In this document: piece after piece, positions 55,485 through 64,000 of the stretch
Layout of the letters: each line of letters opens with the position of its first letter
How positions within the stretch are numbered: position 1 is the stretch's first letter
NCBI GenBank assembly: GCA_963383645.1
Contig: OY726569.1
Coordinates: 72,890,635-72,954,634, forward strand
From: Muscardinus avellanarius
Lineage: Eukaryota > Chordata > Mammalia > Rodentia > Gliridae
Direction of reading: 5' to 3'
Length of the DNA stretch: 64,000 nt
The notes under the pieces: generated by a model
What the model was told of the DNA's origin: nothing
Seen by the model: the letters and a program-made list of their open reading frames with translations, nothing else
The model's database searches: none
Position numbers and translations under genes: made by a program

Positions 55485-55535
55485 ACTTTTGAGTACTTGC
55501 TAAGTGTAAGCAATTGTGTTAATTGTTGGGGTTAA
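55485..55535 (-). mobile_element. L2-like 3' end fragment, antisense
   Basis: 'ttttgagtacttgctaagtg' and 'caattgtgttaattgttggg' resemble the reverse complement of the L2 terminus. Confidence 0.45.
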
Positions 55536-55539
55536 AAAA

Positions 55540-55745
55540 TAATAATTATAGCTACAATTTACTGAGCCCTTCCTAGGTGCTAAGCAACATGCTAAACAAG
55601 TAATTTTCACACTGCACCTCATGAAATTCTCATGACAAAGACCCCACAAGGAAAATATCATGGTGCATTATGATGTAAGCTGTGAGCTCAGTGACTTGCT
55701 CAAGGTCACCCAGCTCTGGCAGTGATGAAGTGGAGCCTCTGAGTT
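55540..55745 (-). mobile_element. MIR SINE, antisense
   Basis: 'aataattatagctacaattt', 'actgagcccttcctaggtgc', 'gtgacttgctcaaggtcacc' and 'cagctctggcagtgatgaag' are the reverse complement of MIR from 3' end to core. Confidence 0.85.
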
Positions 55746-56020
55746 ATGGGATGGGATCTGCTCCTGGAAGAGCATGACCTTGGGCAAAGAGGCCCCCAGA
55801 GCTGGCACGGCCCCGGAGGCACTGACGTTAGAAGCTGTCTGTTGACCATCAGCCCTTCCTAAAAGGGGAAACGCTAGTAGAATTAGGGAAGTATCTTGTC
55901 CACTAATGATAACACCATAAATAGCATGTGCTTCTTTATGTATTACCACTGTTAGGAATTTAAGATATTCTCTTCAGAATTAATTGACATCTGAAAGTTA
56001 GGACTATAACCAGAAATCTT

Positions 56021-56232
56021 TTTTTTTTTTTTTTTTTGGTACTGGGGTGGAACTAGGGGTTTTCTACCTCCGGGATATACTCCCAGACCTATTTTATATT
56101 TTATTTGGAAACAGGGTCTCACTAAATTGCTGAGAGCCTCACTAAGTAGCTGAGGCTGGCTTCGAACCTGTGTGATCCTCCTGCCTCGGCCTCCCAAGAG
56201 CTGGGATTACAAGCGTGCGCCACCACTCCCGG
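56021..56232 (-). mobile_element. B1-dID SINE with perfect 17-bp target-site duplication
   Basis: The antisense dimer has 'actggggtggaactaggggt', 'ctccgggatatactcccaga' and an uncompacted B1 ('ctgagagcctcactaagtag'). ctataaccagaaatctt is present unchanged at 56004-56020 and 56233-56249. Confidence 0.97.
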
Positions 56233-56387
56233 CTATAACCAGAAATCTTAAAGCAAGTCAGTACTCATCACCTCCAGACCACTCATGACTTTGGTTCACC
56301 TATGGTAATCAATAGCAGTTTTTTCCTCCTCTTTTCAGTTAAAACTTGCTTTGAGTTATGATGGCTGTTTTCTACATAGGAACACTT

Positions 56388-56594
56388 TTTTTTTTGAACT
56401 GAGGATTAAACCCAGAGGCATTTTACCTCCAAGCTACTCCCCCAGCCCGATTTTTTTTAAATATCTTATTTGGAAACAGGGTCTAACTAGGTTTCTGAGA
56501 GCCTTGCTAAGTTTCTGAGGCTGTCTTTTAACCTGTGATCCTGTCTGGGCCTCCCAAGTACTGGGATCACAAATGTACACCACCATGCCTGACT
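56388..56594 (-). mobile_element. B1-dID dimeric SINE, old
   Basis: A T-tail is followed by 'ctgaggattaaacccagagg', the linker and a B1 half ending 'caccatgcctgact'. It is flanked by the imperfect aggaacactttt / agggacacattt. Confidence 0.9.
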
Positions 56595-58356
56595 TAGGGA
56601 CACATTTGTAAGATAATTAAATTTTTAACTTTTGCACGTTCTGGTTAAATGGAAGCCTTTTTTCCATAAAGAATTGTTCACATTATATAAATGTCTATGT
56701 TTTTAAAAAGCACATTTCTGCTTATTGTTTCATATGTCTAATATTTTATCTATGTGGTTAAGTCACTTAGGTTGAAAATTATCAAGTAACAATACTATTA
56801 CATTGTCACAGCTGGTGTTATTTTATATTTTTGAGGTCTAGAGCTTTTCCTTTCTTAGGGAATTCAGTTCCCTTTTGTTCACTGATTTACAGCTCTGCTG
56901 TGAGTATGGTTTGGAGCCTTGATTCTTATTATTTCAATTGCTCTGTAGTAATAGACACACTATACACAATCCCATGTTTCCTTTACCTGTGGATGCACTC
57001 TACATGATGACTCAGATTACGCTGAATCCCCTTTATTCTGGGTCTTCTTTGAGATTACAGGTCACTATGTTGGTCTGTTCCCCTTAAACACAGGACTGGC
57101 AACATTGCCTATTGACAACAACTCAACTTGTATTTCTGCTGGCATTTCGTCACCATGGCTGCATCTCCATCTAATTGTACGTTGATTTGTAATCAGCAGA
57201 GGCTTCCTCTCATTTAATTTTCTGTTGACTTGTTTGGAAACCTCCAGGATTATTGTATCAGTTTTGTTTTCATTAAACAGGTCTCCTTTCCTGATGGCCT
57301 GCTTCCAATCTACTACTTTTCTATTCAGTTACTCTGTCATGCTCTCTGTTGAAAAACAAAACACACCGATATGCTGGTGGCCTCTGTGCTTCTCACCATC
57401 TAAGATGTCATGGGAAGCAGTATTTATGTTGCTGTTCCTGTGAATTGTTGCAGTGGCTCACATCTCTCTGTGTCATGTAAGAAGACACTTGACCTTAGGA
57501 GGGGGAAAAAAACATCTTAGCCAGATTCCTCACTCCAGTCTGATTTGGGTACAATGAGAACTCATCAAAGACACAGAAGCTGCATTTCCTAGGAAATGGA
57601 GGCTTTTTCCTGTATTTGGGAGTGGTGGAGGATACGCCCAAGAACTTGGAATAGATACAGCATTGGCAGACAAACAAAAGATCTGTAGGCAGGACTTCCT
57701 TTTTTATTCCCCTGAGTTCTCTGTCCCATTGTCTTGAAGGAGATGGAGCAAAGACGCAGACAGAAGCTGCTCCAGTATTGTCTTGTATGGATAGGCTGCT
57801 GTGTTCAGTGATTCCTCTGGCCCATAGTGTCTGCTGGACAGTTGGAGGCTTTTTGAAGCCGTTGTATTGTTAGAGAATAATTAGAGTGAATGAAGCAGGG
57901 GGTAGGGGTTAACAACAATTCTTTGTTGCAAGCAATTGCTAGTCTTGGCATCAGTATTGGTAACAAGGCCAATCTACTGGAAGGAATCGAAACAAAAGAT
58001 GGAAAGGTTGCGGTTGGTTTGTCTAATCCATCCAGTAAATCCACCCATGCATGGCCATTGTGCCCTGGGAGCTCTCTGGACATGCCTTTGGTCACACTGC
58101 ATTCCAAGCCACTGGGTGGGTGATCTCGGCACAGTCTTGTACATGAATTTCCTAGAATGCTTCCCATAACAAAAAAGAGGGGTGGGGGTGCACAGGTGTT
58201 ACCTTGGCAATTAATCGGCATACTTCATAAAGAAAATAATCTCCTAACATTTGGGTAGCTGAATGGCATGGTATCAAAGGCTCATGATCTTTTCCTTGGA
58301 TGGAGAAGTAAGAGAATACCCTAACACAAAATAGATATGCTGATTAATACCAAGGC

Positions 58357-58387
<31 letters not shown>

Positions 58388-58557
58388 CTACCTAGGTAAA
58401 ATCATAACCTGAGTCTCCACTGTCTCCTCCATTCCCTTCAGGCCCACCAGGCTCAGTCCTGGTCCTAGGAGTCTTAATCTCACTTGTATTGTGATCTAGA
58501 GGAGGACTAGCCAGGGTGGGGTCTAGCAAAATGGGGTGACTATAAATTCAATACTTG
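56595..58557. other. 2 kb with no recognised repeat or gene
   Basis: Opposite-strand ORFs near 57805-58221 (138 codons minus; two of 77 codons plus) overlap and lack motifs. An (AAAAC)n run lies at 58357-58388. This is a repeat-poor interval in a repeat-rich window. Confidence 0.4.
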
Positions 58558-58573
58558 GAAAATAGTAGTTCTT

Positions 58574-58677
58574 GGGGGTGGGGCTATAGCTCAGGGACAG
58601 AGTGCTTGCCTCACATGTATGAGACCTGAGGTTCCAGCTCCAGCACTACCACAAAAAAAAAAAAAAAGAACAAAAGA
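58574..58677 (+). mobile_element. free ID SINE with target-site duplication
   Basis: 'ggggctatagctcagggaca', 'gagtgcttgcctcacatgta' and 'ccagcactaccac' plus an A-tail form a complete tRNA-Ala-like ID element with A- and B-box regions. aatagtagttctt / gatagtaattctt flank it. It is the cleanest B1-free ID in the window. Confidence 0.9.
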
Positions 58678-58692
58678 AAGATAGTAATTCTT

Positions 58693-59907
58693 AACACTGA
58701 ATGTCTGTTTCCCTTCACCAATTTGGAGACTGGAGCTACTGCTAAATTCTGAGTCAAGTAGATACAGCTATGATTGATCAGATTCTTCATTTATTAATGG
58801 TGCCTCACATAGGGACCCTGGACTCCTACTTGGAGCCCATCATTCAGATTCCCTGGTATTGGTGTGACCTCCAAGTACACGATGCCTCATCCACCCTCCT
58901 CCGAAGGCAGCTTCCCACCAGGAATTCCTAAGCATGGATAGGCCTGCCTCAACTGTTTGGTTCAAAGTATGCGACAGTGCTTACCCTACATCTTGTTTTT
59001 CTAGCTCTGATCAAGTGGGCACCGAGGCTGTAGAGAAGGTGAGGTAGAGATGTCTCCCAGGAGACCTAGGACCTTAGACACATATCCTTAAAAGGCTCTC
59101 ATATATCGAACAGGGGCTCTCATCCCTCACTCTAACTTAGCCAAGGTGACTAATACGAAATCCAAACCTAGGGCTGATGAGGATGGGCACTGCGCCGAGC
59201 AGGGTGACCAAGGTGCCTTCACCTCCACATTGGTCCCGCGGCGCCTGACTCTTCCAGGCCCGGGTGCCCAGGAATGCTGCTGTCCTGGGGCAGGGGAGGT
59301 GGTATGGGGAGGGAGGGAGAGGGACAGCAGTGTGTTTATTTTCAGTCTGTCAGCTGCTCTGGAAAACAGCCAAAATGAATGAGATACAACAAGCCTTCAG
59401 GGTTTTCGAAAGCAAAGGGGAGACAAGGCCCCTCCTTTTAAAAAGCTCTATGGAATTTAGACTGAAAGTTTCATGTGTACCTGGTTTGGGGCAAATGTAA
59501 GATCCCTGGGCTTTTTCTAGGAAAATGTTAGCTTCCAGGACACACAGTGGGCCCTAATTCCCTGGATAGAAGGTTGTCCGGAGGAAGATACAAGAATCCA
59601 GCGCCATTTCAGTGAGCCTCCTGACTCTCTTTGGCCAGTAGAGAAAGATTGATGAGAACCCTGATTAGATCTGTCTCCATGGCCACCAGCAGATTATTGG
59701 AAAGATTTGAAAAAAGTCCTTTGACTTACAGAGTGGAAATCTCAGTAGGTGTGGAAAAAGAGGGCTAAATCTTTTGGGCACAAATGTGCCAGGATATTTA
59801 CAAATATTATGGCCAGGGAGACTGAGCAAAGCCAGCCATTTTTACAAGATGAGACCCTACCATCACCTGAAGGAAAGGGAATTTGGGACATTTTAAAATA
59901 AGGCAGC
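58693..59907. other. unique DNA, small GC-rich patch, no gene recognised
   Basis: 59190-59320 is locally GC-rich with a few CpGs and a purine-rich stretch. Two overlapping 78-codon plus-strand ORFs (59146-59500) show no domain. Confidence 0.4.
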
Positions 59908-60093
59908 AGTTGGTCATAGAGGTGCACACCTAGGGTCCCAGTACTTGAGAGGCTGAGATAGGAGGATCACAAGTTCAAGGCTAGACTCAGTGATGAAGTG
60001 AGACCTTCAACAACTCAGAGACTTTGTTTCAACATAAAAAATAAAAAGGGCTGGGGATGTAGCTCAGAGACTCAATCCTCAGTACAAATAAAA
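59908..60093 (+). mobile_element. B1-dID dimeric SINE, old, ID half shortened
   Basis: 'ggtcatagaggtgcacacct' begins the B1 half. 'ggggatgtagctcagagact' is followed at once by 'caatcctcagtac', so part of the ID half is deleted. Confidence 0.82.
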
Positions 60094-60734
60094 TAAAGTG
60101 ACCTTCGTATGGGAAGAAGAGCCAGTGAACCTGATGTGGTTGTGATTTCTTTAACAGAAGTCAGAAGCTGGTTGGTTTGTTTTCCCCTAGGCATGCATTA
60201 TATCTTTTACTGGCAGTCATATTCCAAATCTGATGTCTCCACAGTGTGACTTTGGTCTGACGTTTACACCAAGATGTTTTGGGTTTTTGTTTTTTACTGT
60301 ATTTCCAAGCAGTGTTGACATTTGTAGAGAGAAAGGAAATCTGGATAAATAGAATTCTTTTCTTGGCATTGTTAAAAATATTGCTAAAAAGAGCAAAGGG
60401 CATTTTTAGAGCTAAATGGAAGTCAAGACATTCTTTGCAACGTTCAGAGCCCAGGTAGGTGGCTGGGTAAGCGTTTTCTTGCAGCCTGTTTGTTTTAGCC
60501 CACAGTAGTTTCTGAGCAGCTCAAAGAAGATCCGATCCAGGACACAAACACACCCGTACTACAGTGGCCTTCACTCCCACGTTGTGTTTTCTATCATACA
60601 ACTTTTAGGACTTTTTCTAAAGGATGGCATTATAGCTAGTCTGGGATAAGCTTTGCATTTTTCTTTGAATTTCACTATCAAAAGCAGAACCACTTTTCAC
60701 CAAATGTCTGGGAAGAGTTGGGTGTTCGGCTCAC
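60094..60734. other. unique DNA, nothing recognised
   Basis: An 80-codon antisense ORF (60161-60403) has no motif. No repeat could be named. Confidence 0.4.
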
Positions 60735-60830
60735 CTGTTAATTTATAGACATTTGGAAACTGAAATTGAGAGTGACTGAGCAACTTGCCTGATGCTGCAC
60801 AACTAGTCATCGTAGGAACAGCAACGAAAA
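60735..60830 (-). mobile_element. MIR SINE fragment, antisense
   Basis: 'ggaaactgaaattgagagtg' and 'gagcaacttgcctgatgctg' then 'cacaactagtcatcg' match the reverse MIR core. Confidence 0.6.
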
Positions 60831-61264
60831 GTTCAGTTTCCTGAGGCCCTTGTTGTTATCACAGCGTAAACTCTGTCCACAAGAAGGAATTCAGCCCAGA
60901 TATGCTCGGGTCCTTGAAGAAATTGTGTGACCATACCAATTTTAGTAGAAACCACTAATCAGGATAGCCTTATCATTCTCAATGGAAAATAATTCTAAGG
61001 AGAAACTTTTGGAATAACTCAATTTTAAACTACAATGCTAATTCTTTATTAGTCTAGTGGGGATTTTTCCTTCCTATGTTGCATGATATCCTTGAAGATT
61101 TTCTTTTTTTAGTACTTCTTTTAACCCTAAGGACACTTATTTCAAAATGAACAGTGGCACTTTCGGACACGTTGAATACGGAAGCCTTACACACAGAGGG
61201 TCATATAGAGCTAGAGACAAGAGGAGGGAATCATATAGAGGAGGGAAGTGATCTTCATGGTGCT
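60831..61264. other. unique DNA, nothing recognised
   Basis: No repeat or gene signal is seen. Confidence 0.4.
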
Positions 61265-61490
61265 GCCGTGGTGCTTTAGAGTTTACAGAGCGCCTTCACA
61301 TATGTTTCTAACTGATCCTCGGGACCATTTTATGAAACTAGAAGAATGGATGTAAGCACATCTGTTTAGCAGACGACAAAGCTGAGGCTCAGAGATAGCG
61401 CCCGACTTCCCCGAAGCAGGAAGCTACTGAATTGAGGCTCACACCCAGACTGCACTCCAGGCCCACGGCTCGTTTCACTGCATCAGGGTG
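61265..61490 (-). mobile_element. MIR-type SINE, antisense, diverged
   Basis: 'gtttacagagcgccttcaca', 'gacaaagctgaggctcagag' and 'ggctcacacccagactgcac' follow the reverse MIR/MIR3 order. Confidence 0.65.
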
Positions 61491-61518
61491 CGTGAGCTGC
61501 AGAAGTGACAGTGCTTTA

Positions 61519-61925
61519 TTTTTTTAAATTTTTTTTATTGGTGCACTGTATTCATACATCATAATGGGATAAGAAACTTGTGTAGACATACATGCACACA
61601 TCGCCCAGTTAGCCCCTACCTAATCCCCACGCCATTCCCTCCCCATCCCTCCTTCCCATGCTTGGCTTAGTGGTTGACATCTAATATTATAGCCATTTAT
61701 TTTTTTTAATTTTTTTTTTTTTTTTTTGGTGGTACTGGGGTTCCTGGAAGCCCTTCTACCTCCGGGCTACACTCCCAGACCTATTTTTACATTTTCATTT
61801 TGGAAATAGGGTCTCCTAAGCCAGCGCGCGGGGCTGGCTTCGAACCTGCGCAATCCTCCTGTCTCCGACTCCCAAGCGCGGGGATTACAAGCGTGCGCCA
61901 CCACGCCTGGCTATTATAGCCATTT
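61519..61925 (-). mobile_element. 5'-truncated L1 with target-site duplication, carrying a SINE
   Basis: 'tattggtgcactgtattcat' and 'gcttggcttagtggttgaca' match the L1 3' block seen at 5095 and 18123. aagtgacagtgcttta (61503-61518) and aagtgacggtgcttta (61926-61941) flank the whole unit. About 180 bp of L1 remain, with a SINE near its 5' end. Confidence 0.85.
61700..61912 (-). mobile_element. B1-dID SINE, short 'GGCTTCC' subfamily, inside the L1
   Basis: The antisense copy has 'ttcctggaagcccttctacc' and the compact junction 'taagccagcgcgcggggctg'. A perfect 14-bp duplication attatagccattta flanks it (61686-61699, 61913-61926). Confidence 0.96.
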
Positions 61926-61941
61926 AAGTGACGGTGCTTTA

Positions 61942-64000
61942 AAAGGCCATCCCTGTTGTCCCCATTGACTTTTCCCTGGTCTTCTCAGGGCAGCACTGCA
62001 ATGGCCGCACCGTCCTTGTCTGGCGCCAGATGGTTTCACTGTCTACTCTTTGCCATTGTGGCCCTGGTACTTGCCTGGCATGGGGGGAATGGGCCTTTAG
62101 GAAAGCATCACCATGGGGTTGTGAGCGTGTATTCTTTTCTCCTTCACTTACTAAACTTGAGGCCTAATGCTCGCAGGAGGCAGGAGGCTTTCCATTAGGA
62201 GAAGGGCTGCTGTCGCTGTTGGCTGGGCCTCACCCAGATTCCAGGGTACACGAATGATCTTAGTTTGTAGAAAATAAGAAAAAAAAAAAAAAGTTAGCAA
62301 AGTTCATGATGCTCTTCTAACACTGCACACATTTTTAAAAGATGTCGCTTGTCTGTTTTCACCTGGAACACTAGGTGGCAGAATAACTACACCGCAGAGC
62401 ACTATTTCTTTGTTTCTTGCCAGTTGGGGGAACAGGGACCAGAGTAAGGCGCCGGAAACCATCTGTAGCTACATGAGGTTGGACCAACCAACCTGGCCAA
62501 TATTTTCTTGACAGGAAACTGGCTGCAGTGATTCTAAAACATATGCTTCCAAGATACTGCCTTTAAGTTTCCTTCTTTCTCCCCCCAGCTCCCTTGTGTT
62601 TTAATTTTTCTGCCCCATTGCATTCTGGTTGCAGAGGGCAGACGCGGCCTGCAGGATGCTGCTTTGAAATGGCAGATTGGGGTGGATGTGCCCAGTGGTG
62701 CTGGCATGCCTACCTCTGTGTGCCAGTGGGGTGCACGGGGTCCAGGGGTAAGGAGACTGCGCCTTTGCCCCGAGTGGCTCTAGCTGCTCTGTCAAAGGAA
62801 CAGCAAGCTGTGCTGGATCCACTTGAAGATGTTGCACTCGGATACACAGAGGGCGATTGCGTCTTAAAGAGCAGCCTAATCTTGATCCAGCTGCACCCCT
62901 GGCGTGGAAGCACTGCTGCACCTCCAGTTCTTTCCCTGATAATGTGGTGGTGTCTGCTACCCCAGATGTCTCACATGCCCCGGGACACACTAAGCTACAG
63001 AAAGCCACAGTACAAGTTTTGTCCTATCACGTTGTGATGAGCATGAACCTGGGTTACAGAAACATGCCTTCGGGTGTGGGCTGAAAAAAGAAGTTTTAAA
63101 ACAAAGCTAAGGCATGCTGACCTGTAATAATACTCAGAGAGCACCTTGCATTAAGGAACTCCAGGAAAACGAACTCTGAATGTATAAGACTGATCAAACA
63201 AAAGAGATTTTATTTTAATTACAAAGGCATTCTTTACTTTTCAACTAGAACCACAATCAGATTTCATTAAATTGTGAGTAGTGAGTTCCTGATGTGAATT
63301 GTAAATGAGCCCACCTATAAAAATAGAGAGAGGCTGCTTAAATCTCAACTTTCCAGGAGCCCACTTGTTGTGTAAAACAAAGAGACAAGTAGTCTGCACT
63401 TTTACACACATGCTTACACCCTACACTACTTCCCAACTGGGAATCCCATGGTATTGTGGTAGTTCTGAGCCGGGGGTCCTGGTGTATCCGACCAGCGCAC
63501 ACACTGTTACTGGTGACACGAACAAGCCTTGTCAAAGTGACCAGGGTGAGTCACAGGAATCCTGCACTTTAGGGATAAGGGGTTTTGTTTTTTCTTTGCT
63601 TGCCAGAGCTGCACTTCTTTCATAAAGAATAAGCTATATGACTTTAGAGAGCCTTACAAACAACATATATAAATCAGACCAGGGATATTCATCACAGGCC
63701 ACCACCAGAGCGATACTTTGAAGCTAAGAGAGGGTGGTGAGACCTTCTTGTTTGTTAAGAAAGAAATGTCATAAAAATTCCAAAGCTGGGCTCAGATTTC
63801 CAAGGGGAGGGGCCTCTTTATTGTTTCCCCTAATAGCTGCTTTGGCGCTTTAGTGAATAAATGTGTTGTACAAAATACCCCTCCATGTAGGCTCCGAACT
63901 GTAGCCCAGCTCTGCTTCTACTTCTGTGTTTCATTCTGAATTATTAATGTATGCCACTTTTGCTGTTGTTTGTGACCCCTCCACCTCTCCCCGCTGCCCC
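61942..64000. other. 2 kb unique DNA with opposing 147/135-codon ORFs
   Basis: No repeat is recognised. ORFs at 62594-63037 (plus) and 62601-63008 (minus) overlap almost fully. A good acceptor-like 'attctggttgcag' ends at 62633 and a donor-like 'ccaggggtaagg' lies near 62748, but neither protein shows a domain I know. It could be chance, an exon, an old repeat or conserved non-coding DNA. Confidence 0.35.

Noticed and set aside
57805..58221. 138-codon minus-strand ORF overlapping two 77-codon plus-strand ORFs
   Set aside because: No motif is recognised and the overlapping frames on both strands are typical of chance in GC-balanced DNA.
58574..58677. Functional tRNA-Ala gene
   Set aside because: The A- and B-box-like segments belong to an ID SINE with an A-tail and target-site duplications. 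No complete cloverleaf is expected.
59190..59330. CpG-island promoter
   Set aside because: Only a few CpGs over little more than 100 bp. There is no associated ORF start or TATA/Inr context that I could defend.
1..64000. CRISPR array, operon, prophage or insertion sequence
   Set aside because: The DNA is mammalian. The repeats are dispersed SINE/LINE copies with target-site duplications and A-tails, not spaced direct repeats.

Overview
The window is mammalian nuclear DNA, almost certainly from a squirrel-related rodent (Sciuridae or a close relative). The evidence is its dominant repeat. About 50 copies of one short interspersed element occur on both strands. It has a 7SL-derived B1-like left half, a T/A-rich linker and a tRNA-Ala/ID-like right half. 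This is the B1-dID type of dimeric SINE known from squirrel-like rodents. Three copies of one lineage-type L1 3' end and one free ID SINE fit the same assignment. Older mammal-wide repeats (MIR, L2, L1M 3' ends, a MER5A-like DNA transposon) lie underneath.

No protein-coding gene, tRNA, rRNA, CRISPR array or prokaryote-type feature could be supported. The open reading frames are short (mostly 60-150 codons). They largely fall in SINEs (recurrent peptides from antisense B1/ID), in microsatellites (poly-Ser/Leu, poly-Arg/Lys), or in unique DNA with no recognisable domain. The window therefore looks like intergenic or deep intronic sequence, and I cannot tell which.

Layout. 0-9.4 kb: unique DNA with scattered SINEs, an L1 3' end at 5.1-5.4 kb with a SINE in its A-tail, and a SINE-in-SINE at 9.0-9.4 kb. 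9.4-17.6 kb: SINE-poor, with an old L2 split by a B1 monomer (13.5-14.6 kb) and a 2.9-kb stretch with no recognised repeat. 17.6-23.4 kb: the densest SINE cluster, with two more nested insertions and a 253-nt pure pyrimidine tract at 20.9-21.2 kb. 23.4-27.3 kb: SINE-free. 27.3-43.7 kb: mixed SINE/MIR/L2/L1M, including a SINE inside a MIR (28.7 kb) and opposite-strand nested SINEs (34.0-34.5 kb). 43.7-48.7 kb: the longest SINE-free interval. 48.7-61.9 kb: sparse SINEs, an L1M 3' end, a MER5A-like element, and an L1 carrying a SINE, both with readable target-site duplications (61.5-61.9 kb). 61.9-64 kb: unique, moderately GC-rich DNA with overlapping ORFs on both strands.

The main value of the window is its insertion history. 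SINE subfamilies can be ordered by shared changes, many insertions keep 10-17 bp target-site duplications, and several nested events give relative ages. I found no convincing new gene system. The most unusual single element is the long polypurine/polypyrimidine tract.
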